Below, in pieces: positions 17,813 to 27,546 of a DNA stretch of 64,000 bases. The stretch's first letter is position 1. The number at the start of each line of letters is the position of its first letter. The notes under the pieces were generated by a model, which saw nothing but the letters and a program-made list of their open reading frames with translations, was not told where the DNA came from and searched no databases. A program made the translations under genes and the position numbers. Location of the stretch: NCBI GenBank assembly GCA_016716625.1, contig JADJVJ010000001.1:992001-1056000 (forward strand), given 5' to 3'. This DNA comes from Nostocoides sp. Its GTDB lineage: Bacteria; Actinomycetota; Actinomycetes; Actinomycetales; Dermatophilaceae.

Positions 17813-18561
17813 CCCACCCCGTCGAGGCGGTCATCTTCGACTGGGGCGGCACCCTCACCCCCTGGCACGCGGTCGACCTCGGCGAACAGTGGCGGGTCTA
17901 CGCCCGGGAGGTCCACGGGGTCCCGGTCGACTCGCCCGAGGTCAGCGCGGAGGACCTGCAGGCGGCACACGAGCTCGCCGACCGGATCCTCGCGGCCGAG
18001 GAACGAGCCTGGCGCCGGGGGCGCGAGGAACACTCCAGCGCCAGCCTGGACGAGATCCTGGCCGCGGCCGGGGCCGATCCGGGCCACGATCGGCACCTGC
18101 TCGCGCTCGCGGCATACCGCAGGTTCTGGGAGCCGCACACGCACACCGACCCCCAGGTGCGGCCGCTCTGGGAGGGTCTGCGGGAGCGGGGGATCCGGAT
18201 CGGGGTGCTGTCCAACACGATCTGGTCACGGGACTATCACCGGGAGGTCTTCGCCCGCGATGGCGTGCTGGATCTGCTCGACGCGGACCTGTACAGCAGC
18301 GAGCTCGCCCACGTGAAGCCGCACCCCGAAGCCTTCCGCGCCATCTGCCGGGAACTCGAGGTCGAGCCGCACTCCGCGGTGTATGTCGGGGACCGGGTCT
18401 TCGAGGACGTGCACGGCCCGCAGCAGGCAGGCCTTCGGGCGATCTGGATCCCGCACAGCGACATCCCCGCCGTGCAGCGCGTCGAGGTCACCGCCATCCC
18501 GGACGCCCACATCCACGAACTCCGCGAGATCCTCGACATCGTCGACGGCTGGAACGCGTGA
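17809..18561 (+). CDS. HAD-superfamily hydrolase
   Basis: A 250-residue cytoplasmic phosphatase-like protein. HAD motif I is FDWGGTLT with the catalytic aspartate at about residue 10. Motif II is VLSNTIW, motif III is the lysine in HVKPHPEAF, and motif IV is VGDRVFEDVHGPQQAG. A helical cap lies between motifs I and II. Proteins of this shape dephosphorylate small metabolites; the substrate is unknown. The ATG overlaps the proS stop and its own stop overlaps the next GTG, so proS, this gene and the following exporter are translationally coupled. Confidence 0.85.
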   Translation: MTHPVEAVIFDWGGTLTPWHAVDLGEQWRVYAREVHGVPVDSPEVSAEDLQAAHELADRILAAEERAWRRGREEHSSASLDEILAAAGADPGHDRHLLALAAYRRFWEPHTHTDPQVRPLWEGLRERGIRIGVLSNTIWSRDYHREVFARDGVLDLLDADLYSSELAHVKPHPEAFRAICRELEVEPHSAVYVGDRVFEDVHGPQQAGLRAIWIPHSDIPAVQRVEVTAIPDAHIHELREILDIVDGWNA

Positions 18562-19349
18562 GCGCGGGGCTTGCCGACATCGGCGGCCTCACCCTCGCGC
18601 TTCTGGTCCTTGCCGGGGTGCTCGCGGGGTTCGTCGACGCGGTCGTCGGTGGCGGCGGCCTCATCCAGCTTCCAGCGTTGCTCCTCGGCCTTCCAGGGGC
18701 CACGCCCGCCCAACTCCTCGCCACGAACAAACTCGCCGCAGTCGCGGGAACCTCCGTGAGCGCCGTGACCTATGCCCGCCGGGTGCCGCCGCACTGGCCG
18801 ACGGCCATCCCGCTCGTCGTGGCCGCCTTCGCCGGGGCCCTCGGTGGGGCGGTCATCGGCCTGCACATCCCCAAGGCCGCGTTCACGCCCATCGTCCTGG
18901 CGCTGCTCGTCCTCGTCGGGGCCTACACCCTGCTCACGCCACAACTCGGTGAGGCGACGGTGCTGCGGCACTCGGGCACCCGGCATACGGCCGCGGCCGC
19001 CGCCGTCGGCCTCGTCATCGGGACCTACGACGGTGCGCTCGGGCCGGGCACCGGATCCTTCCTCGTCATCGCCCTCGTCGGTTGGCTGGGATACGCCTTC
19101 CTCGAAGGGACCGCGCACGCCAAGATCGCCAACGTCGCGACGAACCTAGGTGCGCTCGCGATCTTCGTCCCGGGGGGTCATGTCCTCTGGGTGCCCGCTC
19201 TGGTCATGGCCGCCGGCAATGTCCTCGGCGGCTACCTCGGGGCGCGGGTTGCGGTCCGGTTTGGGTCCGGGTTCGTCAAGGCCGTCTTCGTCGTCGTCGT
19301 GGGCGCCATGATCGTCCGCCTTGGGGGGCAAGTGCTCGGCTTCTGGTGA
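18558..19349 (+). CDS. TauE/SafE family membrane transporter (second copy)
   Basis: A 263-residue polytopic protein with the family's repeated motif (GFVDAVVGGGGLIQLPALL near residue 25; IGTYDGALGPGTGSFLVI near residue 155). It is divergent from the paralogue at 15186, which lies on the other side of proS, so the two are not a recent tandem duplication. Start GTG 18558 overlaps the HAD hydrolase stop. The transported anion is unknown; this subclass (YfcA-like) is broadly distributed. Confidence 0.82.
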   Translation: MSAGLADIGGLTLALLVLAGVLAGFVDAVVGGGGLIQLPALLLGLPGATPAQLLATNKLAAVAGTSVSAVTYARRVPPHWPTAIPLVVAAFAGALGGAVIGLHIPKAAFTPIVLALLVLVGAYTLLTPQLGEATVLRHSGTRHTAAAAAVGLVIGTYDGALGPGTGSFLVIALVGWLGYAFLEGTAHAKIANVATNLGALAIFVPGGHVLWVPALVMAAGNVLGGYLGARVAVRFGSGFVKAVFVVVVGAMIVRLGGQVLGFW

Positions 19350-19454
19350 TCGATTTCCTCCGGGGAGGGGGCGGCCCCACCTCCGCCGGGGACCCGGGGG
19401 GGGGGGGCGGGGGGGGCCCCCGGCGGCGGGGGCGCCCCCCCGCTAGAGGTTGCG
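19350..19454. other. Convergent intergenic region with long G and C homopolymer runs
   Basis: Between two convergent genes there is an extreme G/C tract: 12 consecutive G (19396-19407), one C, 8 G (19409-19416), 5 C, then further G and C runs to about 19441. It occupies the place where the other convergent pairs here have a clean GC-rich terminator hairpin. It may be a terminator that was poorly resolved during sequencing, or a true G-quadruplex-prone tract. No gene is present. Confidence 0.6.
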
Positions 19455-19808
19455 TCACTGGTCGGGGGTGCGCTCGAACCGGCGCAGGAACCACCCCTGC
19501 CAGTGCAAGGTGCCGCGATCACCCTCGACGAGCTGCCCGAAATCGGACTCGCGCACGGCCAGTTCCATCCGCTCGCCCGTCGCCAGCTCGAAGGTGGCGT
19601 AGTAGTTCGTCGAGGAGCCTGCCCGGGTCGGTCCCGCGCGCACCTCGGAGTCCTGCCGCAGGGCGATACACGTGGCCGGAGCCACCTTGACCGGTTTGCC
19701 ACCGCGGCGGAGCATTCGCACGGCAGCGAACGCGACAACCCCGAGCAGGAGCACGCCGAGCAGGGCAAGAACCACCACAAGGGCCCCCTGTCCCACCTCC
19801 GCGTTCAT
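19455..19808 (-). CDS. DUF2500-like small membrane protein
   Basis: A 117-residue protein with one N-terminal membrane helix (about residues 9-30) and a beta-rich soluble part resembling DUF2500: TNYYATFELATGERMEL, then LVEGDRGTLHWQG and a final FERTPDQ. Its function is unknown; the domain is found in small membrane proteins of many bacteria. It reads toward the G/C tract and is convergent with the TauE/SafE gene. Confidence 0.65.
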   Translation of the reverse strand: MNAEVGQGALVVVLALLGVLLLGVVAFAAVRMLRRGGKPVKVAPATCIALRQDSEVRAGPTRAGSSTNYYATFELATGERMELAVRESDFGQLVEGDRGTLHWQGWFLRRFERTPDQ

Positions 19809-19950
19809 GGGCCGAAGTATGCCGGGTGGCCCCGCCCGTGGGAACGGTAACCGGGATCACACGGCGTCACCTGCATGGGGGAGGCGCGCGCTCGCGAGCC
19901 AGGTGACACGATGGGGCCAGCGCACTTCATCGACGCCCTCAGGAGAGACC

Positions 19951-20169
19951 ATGGCCCGTTACGACGAGAACACCACGACCCTCGGCCAGCTGCTCGACGA
20001 CCCCGAGGTGGTCGCGATCTTCGACAAGCACGCCCCCGGCGTGTCGACCAACCCCATGATCGGCATGGCCAAGGGCATGACCGTCTCCGCCGCCCTCGGG
20101 CTTGCCGGGGCGCTCGTCCCGGCGGACAAGATCGCGGCGATCCGCGCCGAGGTGGAGGCGCTCGCCTGA
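19951..20169 (+). CDS. Small conserved hypothetical protein
   Basis: A 72-residue protein whose ATG follows a good AGGAGAGACC ribosome site. Visible features are TLGQLLDDPEVVAIFDKHAPG, a GMAKGMTVSAALGLAGAL stretch and an acidic C-terminal helix. Similar short modules occur at the C-termini of some actinobacterial glycosidases and esterases, where they look like a small helical accessory domain. Here it stands alone. I do not recognise a function. Confidence 0.65.
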   Translation: MARYDENTTTLGQLLDDPEVVAIFDKHAPGVSTNPMIGMAKGMTVSAALGLAGALVPADKIAAIRAEVEALA

Positions 20170-20196
20170 CCTTCCCGGCAGCCCGAGAGGGAGCCG

Positions 20197-20244
20197 GAAA
20201 GCCGGGGTCGGGGCCGCTTCCACGCGGCCCCGACCCCGGCTTTC
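20197..20244. terminator. Bidirectional terminator hairpin, shared palindromic core (copy 1)
   Basis: Perfect 21-bp arms (20197-20217 and 20224-20244) close a 6-base loop between two convergent genes. The core GGGTCGGGGCCGCTT...GCGGCCCCGACCC recurs at 31860-31900 and, decayed, at 50474-50503. The AAAG/CTTT ends give partial U-tracts on both strands. Confidence 0.75.
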
Positions 20245-20265
20245 GCGCATCACGTGGCTCGGGCC

Positions 20266-22209
20266 TCAGTGCCGGTCGTCGGTGAGCCAGAGCACGCCAT
20301 ACGGAGGTAGCCACACGTGACCGTCTCCGCCCCAGGCCAACGGGCTGTCGGTCAGCCAGTCGACGGCCTCGGCCATACCGAGCCCGTGGACCCGGTGGCC
20401 GAGCCACGGCCGCCACTGCGCGGTCACGTTGTACACCCCGACGAACCGCCCCACCGGGTGGTCCCGGACGGTGACGAGCACGCCGGGGTCGTCCACGTCG
20501 TCCACCCTGGTCTCGATGCTTGCGTGCAGGTGGGGCAGGTGCGAGCGCGCTCGGATGAGGTCGGTGAGGTCGGCAAACGCCCGCCCCGCGACTGACGCTG
20601 GGTCGTGCCGGGTTGTGGCCCGGTCCCAGTCGAGCCGAGGCCGGTGTGCCCAGCGGTTGTCCTCCTCGTGGGCGGGTTCGCTGGCCCAGTTCGGGTCGTT
20701 AGGTTGGGCGAGTTCGTCACCGGACCAGATGACCGGGATGCCGCCCCAACCGAGTACCAGGGCGTGCGCCATGCGCAGGGCCGCGAGGGCCAAGGCCACG
20801 TCGTCGGCCGCTGTGTGCTCGTCGAGCCCGAGCAGGCTCGCGGCCGAGCCGCTGGTGCGCATGTCCCCGGTCTCGGCGTTGTGCTGGAAGACCAGACCGC
20901 GGGCCCGCGAGCCCGGATGGGCGCCGGCATACCAGTTCGCGAGGAACCGGCGGTGACTCCACCCGTGCAGCCCCACCGCGGCGGCATCGTCATCCATGAT
21001 GGCCCAGCCGATGTCGTCGTGGCAGCGCAAATAGGTCAGCCAGGTCGCGGTTGATGGCTTGGCCGGCAGCCCCCGCAGCGCCTGCACGGCCAGGGAGACC
21101 TTGCCCGAGGCCAGCATCGACCAGATCTGCACCATGAGGCTGTTGTGGTACGCAAGGTCGCTGACCTTGCCGGCGAGGGCGCCGCGACCGAAGTAGGCGA
21201 GCAGTTTGCTCGGGGCGACGATCGCCTCGGCCTTGAAGGCCACCGCCGGGCAGGCGATCCGGGTGAGTGCCCGCAACGCCTGGGTGATCAGGTGTACCTC
21301 CGGTTCACCCTGGCAGTCGGTGCCCATCCGCTTCCAGATGAACGCGATGGCATCCAGCCGGAGCACATCGACGCCACGGTTGGCGAGATTGAGGATGATC
21401 GAGGCGTACTCGGCGACCACGGCCGGGTTGGACCAGTTGACGTCCCACTGGAACTCGTTGAACGTCGTCCACACCCAGGCCTGGAGGTCCTCATCCCAGG
21501 TGAAGTTTCCGGGCGCGAAGTCCGGGAACACCTCGGGCAGGGTCCGCTCGTAGGCGTCCGGGATGTCCCGGTCCGGGTAGGTGTAGAAGTAGTCCAGGTA
21601 GGCGCTCTCGCCGGCACGGGCACGCTGAGCCCAGTCGTGTTCGCGGGCGACATGGTTGAGGACGAGGTCGAGGACCAGGCTCATGCCAGCGTCGTGGAGC
21701 TGCTCGGCGAGGGCCTCGAGGTCGGCCGTCGTGCCGAGATCGGGCCGGACCGAGCGGTAGTCCGCGACGGCATACCCGCCGTCGTTATCGCCCTCGCGCG
21801 GCTTGAGCAGGGGCATGAGGTGCAGGTAGGTGACGCCGAGGTCCGCGAGGTAAGGGATGCGCTCGGCGACCCCGCGAAGATCCCCGGCGAAGCGCTCGGT
21901 GTACGCGGCATAGCCGACCATTGTCGGCTCTTGGAGCCAGTCCGGGTGGAGCATCCGCTGCAGGTCACGGGCGTGCAGCCGGTCGCTGCGCTGTCGATAG
22001 GCGTCCTCGGCGAGGGTGACGAGTTCGGTGGCCAGGGTGAGCCCCCGGTCGCCGTAGACCGCGGTGAGCGGCTCGACGAGGTCGGGCCACCACCGTTCCA
22101 GGCGCGCCGCGAACATCTCGGCGCTGGCCTTGCCCTGGCCCGTCCAGCCGATGGGGCGGGGTGCCGCCGGGATCCTCACGGCTGGACGTATGGGGGCCAT
22201 GGCGAACAT
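20266..22209 (-). CDS. Amylosucrase-like glycoside hydrolase family 13 enzyme
   Basis: A ~647-residue enzyme with the GH13 (beta/alpha)8 barrel: DLVLNHVA (region I), VDVLRLDAIAFIW (nucleophile aspartate), an AFKAEAIVAP acid/base glutamate segment and CHDDIGW (third acid). The helical N-terminal domain and the PTMVGYAAYTERFAGDL entry are typical of amylosucrase, which uses sucrose to extend alpha-glucan; sucrose hydrolase is the alternative. No signal peptide is seen, so it acts in the cytoplasm. The start is uncertain: ATG 22209, ATG 22200 or GTG 22245 are possible, none with a strong ribosome site. A possible LacI-type operator lies at 22220-22235. Confidence 0.8.
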   Translation of the reverse strand: MFAMAPIRPAVRIPAAPRPIGWTGQGKASAEMFAARLERWWPDLVEPLTAVYGDRGLTLATELVTLAEDAYRQRSDRLHARDLQRMLHPDWLQEPTMVGYAAYTERFAGDLRGVAERIPYLADLGVTYLHLMPLLKPREGDNDGGYAVADYRSVRPDLGTTADLEALAEQLHDAGMSLVLDLVLNHVAREHDWAQRARAGESAYLDYFYTYPDRDIPDAYERTLPEVFPDFAPGNFTWDEDLQAWVWTTFNEFQWDVNWSNPAVVAEYASIILNLANRGVDVLRLDAIAFIWKRMGTDCQGEPEVHLITQALRALTRIACPAVAFKAEAIVAPSKLLAYFGRGALAGKVSDLAYHNSLMVQIWSMLASGKVSLAVQALRGLPAKPSTATWLTYLRCHDDIGWAIMDDDAAAVGLHGWSHRRFLANWYAGAHPGSRARGLVFQHNAETGDMRTSGSAASLLGLDEHTAADDVALALAALRMAHALVLGWGGIPVIWSGDELAQPNDPNWASEPAHEEDNRWAHRPRLDWDRATTRHDPASVAGRAFADLTDLIRARSHLPHLHASIETRVDDVDDPGVLVTVRDHPVGRFVGVYNVTAQWRPWLGHRVHGLGMAEAVDWLTDSPLAWGGDGHVWLPPYGVLWLTDDRH

Positions 22210-22219
22210 TGTGCGACGA

Positions 22220-22235
22220 CTGTGCAAGCGTTTTC
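22220..22235. promoter_or_regulatory. Possible LacI-family operator upstream of the amylosucrase gene
   Basis: The sequence TGTGCAAGCGTTTTCC has the GCAAGCG half-site and central CG step common to operators of LacI-type sugar regulators in actinobacteria, but the right half is degenerate. It lies in the short region between the divergent amylosucrase and ferric-reductase-like genes. No LacI regulator is encoded in the window. Confidence 0.25.
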
Positions 22236-22303
22236 CACCCTTCACGGCCGAAACCTCACCCGGTCACAGCATCTCCACAGCCAGCGGGAGAAATCTCCTC
22301 CGC

Positions 22304-23755
22304 ATGACGATCCTCAGCGAACGACCCGCGCAGGCCCGGCCCGCTGCCGCCGGCTTGACGCCGGGCAGGACCGGACAACGGCGCACCGGGCACCGACGCC
22401 CGGTCACTGCGCGCCCCTGGACCCGTGACCTGACCGGTGCCGCGCTCTGGCTGTTGTTGCTCTGGGTGACCGCGCTCTGGGTCTCCGACCACGGGGTGGG
22501 CGACCTCACCACCGTGTCGGGAGCGCTCACCTCGACCGGTCGGATCACCGGCCTCATCTCCTCGGCCCTGCTGCTCGTGCAGGTCTTCCTCATGGCCCGG
22601 GTTCCGGTCATAGAACAGGCCTGGGGTCAGGACGCGCTCACCCGAGGGCACCGGGTCATCGGGTTCACCTCGTTCACCCTCATGCTGGCCCACCTCCTGC
22701 TCATCTGGCTGGGGTATGCCGCCGGGTCGGCGCTCGGCCTGTGGGGCACCCTGTGGGACCTCGTCGTCAACAGCCCCGGGATGATCCTCGCCGTGGCGGG
22801 CACCGCTGCACTCGTCATGGTCGTGCTCACCTCCCTGCAGGCCACCCGGGCCCGGTTGCGCTATGAGTCCTGGCATCTCATTCACCTTTACGGCTACCTC
22901 GGCGCGGGGCTCGCACTGCCGCACCAGCTCTGGACAGGCTCGAGCTTCCTGAACTCCACGGCCTCGACGGTGACCTGGTGGGGCCTGTATGCCGTCGCGG
23001 CCGGATCAGTCATCCTCTGGCGCGTCGCGCTGCCGCTGTGGCGTTCCTTGCGGGCCCCCATCCGGGTACTCAGCGTCCGCCAGGACGCCCCGAACATCAC
23101 CACGGTCACCGTCGGTGGCGCTGGGGTGTCCCGGCTCACGGTCCGTTCCGGCCAGTTCTTCCAGTGGCGATTCCTCGACGGCCCGGGCTGGACACGCGCC
23201 CACCCGATCTCGCTCTCGGCCGCCCCCGACGGGCGCACCCTGCGGATGACCGCTGCCGTCGTCGGTGACGGCACCGCCCGGCTTGCTGCGCTCACCCCCG
23301 GAACCCGGGCCCTCATCGAGGGACCCTACGGGCGGCTGCACGCGGGGGTCCGCAGCCGGCGCAAGGTCCTCCTCATGGGCTCCGGCATCGGGATCACCCC
23401 GCTGCGCGCCCTTCTCGAGGACCTGCCCGCCGACCCCGGTGACCTCACCGTCATCCACCGGGTACACGATCGGCATACCGCCGTCCTCGGGGACGAGATG
23501 GCCAACCTCGCGCGGCAGCGAGGCGCCACCCACCTGGTCATCGACGGGCCCCGCGCCCGCGGCCGCGCATCCTGGCTGCCGACCCAGGCCGAGCACCTCA
23601 GCGACGCCGAGGCCCTGCGCCAACTCGTCCCGACCATCGCCGAGCACGACGTCTATCTCTGCGGCTCGCCGGGCTGGGTCACCGCAGCCCGCAGCGCGGC
23701 CCTGGCCTGTGGAGTCCCGGCCGCCCACATCCACGGCGAACGTTTCAGCCTCTAA
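22304..23755 (+). CDS. Ferric reductase-like transmembrane flavohaem oxidoreductase
   Basis: A 483-residue protein. The N-terminal half has about six membrane helices with haem-ligand histidines of the ferric-reductase-like domain (GHRVIGF, MLAHLL, HLIHLYGYLG, LPHQLW). The C-terminal half is a cytoplasmic FAD/NAD(P)H module with FAD motif AHPISLSA and nucleotide-binding GSGIGITPLRALLED. It would pass electrons from NAD(P)H across the membrane. The next two genes encode an FMN-binding extracytoplasmic protein and ApbE, so a trans-membrane flavin relay is likely. The ATG 22304 is preceded by GCGGGAG. Confidence 0.85.
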   Translation: MTILSERPAQARPAAAGLTPGRTGQRRTGHRRPVTARPWTRDLTGAALWLLLLWVTALWVSDHGVGDLTTVSGALTSTGRITGLISSALLLVQVFLMARVPVIEQAWGQDALTRGHRVIGFTSFTLMLAHLLLIWLGYAAGSALGLWGTLWDLVVNSPGMILAVAGTAALVMVVLTSLQATRARLRYESWHLIHLYGYLGAGLALPHQLWTGSSFLNSTASTVTWWGLYAVAAGSVILWRVALPLWRSLRAPIRVLSVRQDAPNITTVTVGGAGVSRLTVRSGQFFQWRFLDGPGWTRAHPISLSAAPDGRTLRMTAAVVGDGTARLAALTPGTRALIEGPYGRLHAGVRSRRKVLLMGSGIGITPLRALLEDLPADPGDLTVIHRVHDRHTAVLGDEMANLARQRGATHLVIDGPRARGRASWLPTQAEHLSDAEALRQLVPTIAEHDVYLCGSPGWVTAARSAALACGVPAAHIHGERFSL

Positions 23756-23783
23756 GACCCCCGCAACGACAAGGACCCTCACC

Positions 23784-24272
23784 ATGCGACGTATCACGCT
23801 CTGGCTGCTCAGCACCGTGACCGTTCTCGTGCTGCTCTTCAGCTACCAGGCCTCGCTGAGCACCACGCACGCGGCGAGCAACTCCCCGGCCCCGGTGACC
23901 TCCCCCTCCCCGGCGACCTCACCGCAGGCGGGCGCAGACGCCGGCTCGGCATCCGATTCGGCATCCGGCGCCTCGGGCGATGCGGCCGCCACGCAGTCGC
24001 AAACCTTCATCGGCGATGCCGTGAACACCCGCTACGGTCCCGTCCAGGTCCAGATCGTCGTGTCCGGCGGCAAGGTCGTCACCTCGGAGGTCACCCAGGT
24101 TCCGTGGAATGACCACAAGGACATCCAGATCAACTCGTATGCCGTCCCGATCCTCAACGCCGAGGCCGTGGCCGCGCAGAGTGCCCAGATCGACATGGTG
24201 TCCGGGGCGACCTACACCTCGGACGCCTACATCACCTCGCTGCAGTCCGCCCTGGACCAGGCCGGCCTCTGA
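23784..24272 (+). CDS. FMN-binding domain protein with covalent flavinylation motif
   Basis: A 162-residue protein with an N-terminal membrane anchor or signal (residues 4-22), a low-complexity Ser/Ala/Pro linker to about residue 70, and an FMN_bind domain. The flavinylation motif DMVSGATYTSDAY is present (threonine at about 143). FMN would be attached by ApbE, whose gene follows with its ATG overlapping the stop codon here. The expected location is outside the membrane, where it can accept electrons from the reductase encoded upstream. Ribosome site AAGGA precedes the ATG. Confidence 0.88.
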   Translation: MRRITLWLLSTVTVLVLLFSYQASLSTTHAASNSPAPVTSPSPATSPQAGADAGSASDSASGASGDAAATQSQTFIGDAVNTRYGPVQVQIVVSGGKVVTSEVTQVPWNDHKDIQINSYAVPILNAEAVAAQSAQIDMVSGATYTSDAYITSLQSALDQAGL

Positions 24273-25021
24273 TGTCCGGTCGGGCGGCCTGGGTCGAGCA
24301 CATCATGGGGATGCCGATCAGCATCCACGTGCGCGGGTCACAACCGCGGGGGGAGGCTGTCACTGCGGCGGTGCGTTCGGTGTTCGGACACCTCCGCAAA
24401 GTCGATGCCGTCCTGAGCACGTGGCGGGCCGACAGCGACCTCCTTCGGCTGCAACACGCCGAGGTCGCCCCGGGATCCGAGGACGTGCACGACTGGATCG
24501 CCGAGGTCACCTCGCTCTGTCTGCAGGCGGAGGAGCGCACCGATGGGCTCTTCGCCGCCTGGCGGGTGCTGGACAGCGGGCGGATCGCGTTCGACCCCAC
24601 CGGGGTGGTCAAGGGGTGGGCGGTCGCCTCGGCCTCGGCCTATCTCGCCGAGGTGCCGGACATCGCCTGGTCGATCGGGGCCGGGGGTGACATCCTCTGC
24701 GGGGCGGGCCGGCTCCTCGGTGGTCAGGCTCCGGTGTGGCGGATCGGCATCCAGGACCCTGCCGACGCCGGGCGATGCGTCGATGTCGTGGGGGTCGCTG
24801 TGGGTGCGGTGGCGACCTCCGGGAACGCCATCCGCGGCACCCACGTGCGCGACCCGCGAACCGGGGGTGTGGTTGACCGGGCCGGCAGTGCGACGGTGGT
24901 CGGCCCCGACCTTGTCTGGGCCGATGTCTGGGCGACCGCTGCGTGGGTCGACCCGCAACGGTGCGCCCGGCTGCTCGCCGAGCGCGACCCGGCATACCGG
25001 CTCATCACGGTCGCCGCCTGA
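24272..25021 (+). CDS. apbE: FAD:protein FMN transferase (ApbE)
   Basis: A 249-residue ApbE-family enzyme that transfers FMN from FAD to a threonine of the FMN-binding protein. Family features are MGMPISIHVRG at the start, RIAFDPTGVVKGWAV (about residues 107-121), an IGAGGDILCGAG flavin-binding loop and a late TSGNAIRGTHVRDPRTG segment. The family more often has a KGYAVD sequence; here it is KGWAVA. The gene completes a three-gene unit with the reductase and the FMN-binding protein. Confidence 0.9.
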   Translation: MSGRAAWVEHIMGMPISIHVRGSQPRGEAVTAAVRSVFGHLRKVDAVLSTWRADSDLLRLQHAEVAPGSEDVHDWIAEVTSLCLQAEERTDGLFAAWRVLDSGRIAFDPTGVVKGWAVASASAYLAEVPDIAWSIGAGGDILCGAGRLLGGQAPVWRIGIQDPADAGRCVDVVGVAVGAVATSGNAIRGTHVRDPRTGGVVDRAGSATVVGPDLVWADVWATAAWVDPQRCARLLAERDPAYRLITVAA

Positions 25022-25046
25022 GGGGGCGGTCGTGTTCACTGGGTGC

Positions 25047-25884
25047 GTGCGAGCTCACCCCGTGCGGATCGTCGATGTCTTCTCCGCAGTGCCCTTCCGC
25101 GGCAACGCCCTGGCGGTCATTCACGACGCAGACGATCTCAGTGACACCGAGATGGCCACCATCGCGCGGTGGACCAACCTCTCCGAGACCACCTTCCTGT
25201 GTGCCCCGAGGACCGCGGAGGCGGACTACCGAGTCCGGATCTTCACCACCGGGGGCGAGTTGCCGTTCGCGGGCCACCCCACCCTGGGCAGTGCGCACTC
25301 CTGGCTCGAGGCCGGAGGCACACCCCGTCGCGAGCCGGTCGTCGTCCAGGAGTGCGGTGCCGGGTTGGTCCCGGTGTCCCGGGGGGAGGTGCTGGCCTTC
25401 GCTGCGCCCCCGCTGGTGCGTTCCGGGCCGGTGGCGCAGGAGGATGCCGATCGGGTCCTGCGCCTGCTGCGGTTAGGCCGCGACGACGTCATCGACCTCG
25501 CCTGGACCGACAATGGGCCGGGCTGGATCAGCGTCGAGTTGCCCAGTGCCGAGGCCGTGCTCGACATTGTCCCGGACACCACCGCAGCGGCTGGTCTCGC
25601 CGTGGGTGTGGTCGGCCGGTATGCCGTCGAGGAGGAGGCCCCCGATGGCGCGCTCGTCGAGGTCCGGGCCTTCTACGACGACGGCGCCGGCCTCTTTGAG
25701 GACCCGGTGACCGGCAGTCTTAATGCCGGTATCGCGCAGTGGCTCATCGGCGCGGGCCGGCTGCCGCAGCGCTATCGAGCCGCCCAGGGCAGCCGCATCG
25801 GGCGCTCCGGCCGGATCGACATCGAGGCCCGTGACGGCGCGGTGTGGGTCGGTGGGGAGGTCGTGACCCGGATCGTCGGCGAGA

Positions 25885-25892
<8 letters not shown>
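25047..25892 (+). CDS. PhzF family isomerase-like protein
   Basis: A 281-residue protein of the PhzF/diaminopimelate-epimerase fold: RIVDVFSAVPFRGNALAV at the start, LSETTFLCAP with the catalytic glutamate, GGELPFAGHPTLGSAH and a second-lobe FEDPVTGSLNAGIAQWL. Members isomerise small acids, and most have no known substrate. Start GTG 25047 is a compromise; GTG 25032 and GTG 25062 are in frame too. The 3' end overlaps the convergent DUF4439 gene by 8 bases. Confidence 0.8.
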
Positions 25893-26853
<961 letters not shown>

Positions 26854-26859
26854 GGACCG

Positions 26860-26865
26860 ACGATA
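26860..26865 (-). promoter_or_regulatory. -10 box for the leaderless DUF4439 gene
   Basis: On the minus strand TATCGT lies 6 bp before the GTG start codon, with no ribosome site in between. Confidence 0.45.
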
Positions 26866-26970
26866 ACCGTCCCCGTCATGCCCACGCCGCAGCCGCGAGT
26901 TACAGTGTGGGGGACGAGGCGACTCGCCGCGCGATGATCGGGGCCCCGACCGCGCAGAACTGCAGAAGAG

Positions 26971-27543
26971 GTGGACGTGGTGCCGACATCGACGACCATT
27001 CTCTCGCTCGCCGAGTCGGTCCTCGGACACGGACCGCTCGTCGTCCTCGACGCGACCGTGACCCAGATGGGTCGGCGGGCCGTGCTCAAGGTCATCCTCG
27101 ACCACCCCGCTGCCGTGGGCGCCGATGGGCGGGCCACCACCCCGACCCCGGCGGTGTCCCTCGACGAGGTCGCCGCGGCCACCCGCCTCCTCGAAGCGGC
27201 CCTTGACGACAGCGATGCCATGGGGGAGACGGCATACACCCTTGAGGTGAGTTCCCCGGGACTGGACCGACCGCTGCGGGTGCCGCACGGCTACCTGCGC
27301 AACGTAGGTCGGCTGCTCCGCCTCACCCTGCGCAACGGGACGACCGTCCTGGGCCGGGTGGGCTCGGCCGGCGTCGAGGATGTCGTCCTCGCCGTGCCGG
27401 GGGAGAAGGGGCGTCCCGGAAGCGAGCGCACGATCCCGTATGCCGAGGTGGCGCGGGCCGTCGTCGACGTGGAGTTCACCTCGGGGCACACCGACAGTGA
27501 GGACGCCGACGACGCTGACGTCGACGTCGCAGAGGAGGCATGA
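26971..27543 (+). CDS. rimP: Ribosome maturation factor RimP
   Basis: A 190-residue protein for 30S subunit maturation. The N-terminal domain reads LVVLDATVTQMGRRAVLKVILDH. The segment YTLEVSSPGLDRPLR is the family signature, and a C-terminal SH3-like barrel ends in VVDVEF, followed by an acidic tail. The start is GTG 26971; GTG 26977 or 26980, better spaced from AGAAGAGG, are alternatives. It leads the conserved rimP-nusA-ylxR-infB operon, with nusA 3 bases downstream. Confidence 0.93.
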   Translation: MDVVPTSTTILSLAESVLGHGPLVVLDATVTQMGRRAVLKVILDHPAAVGADGRATTPTPAVSLDEVAAATRLLEAALDDSDAMGETAYTLEVSSPGLDRPLRVPHGYLRNVGRLLRLTLRNGTTVLGRVGSAGVEDVVLAVPGEKGRPGSERTIPYAEVARAVVDVEFTSGHTDSEDADDADVDVAEEA

Positions 27544-27546
27544 GCC

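Noticed and set aside
15186..19349. The two TauE/SafE genes as a duplicated transposon-like unit around proS
   Set aside because: The two proteins are clearly divergent in sequence and no repeats flank the region.
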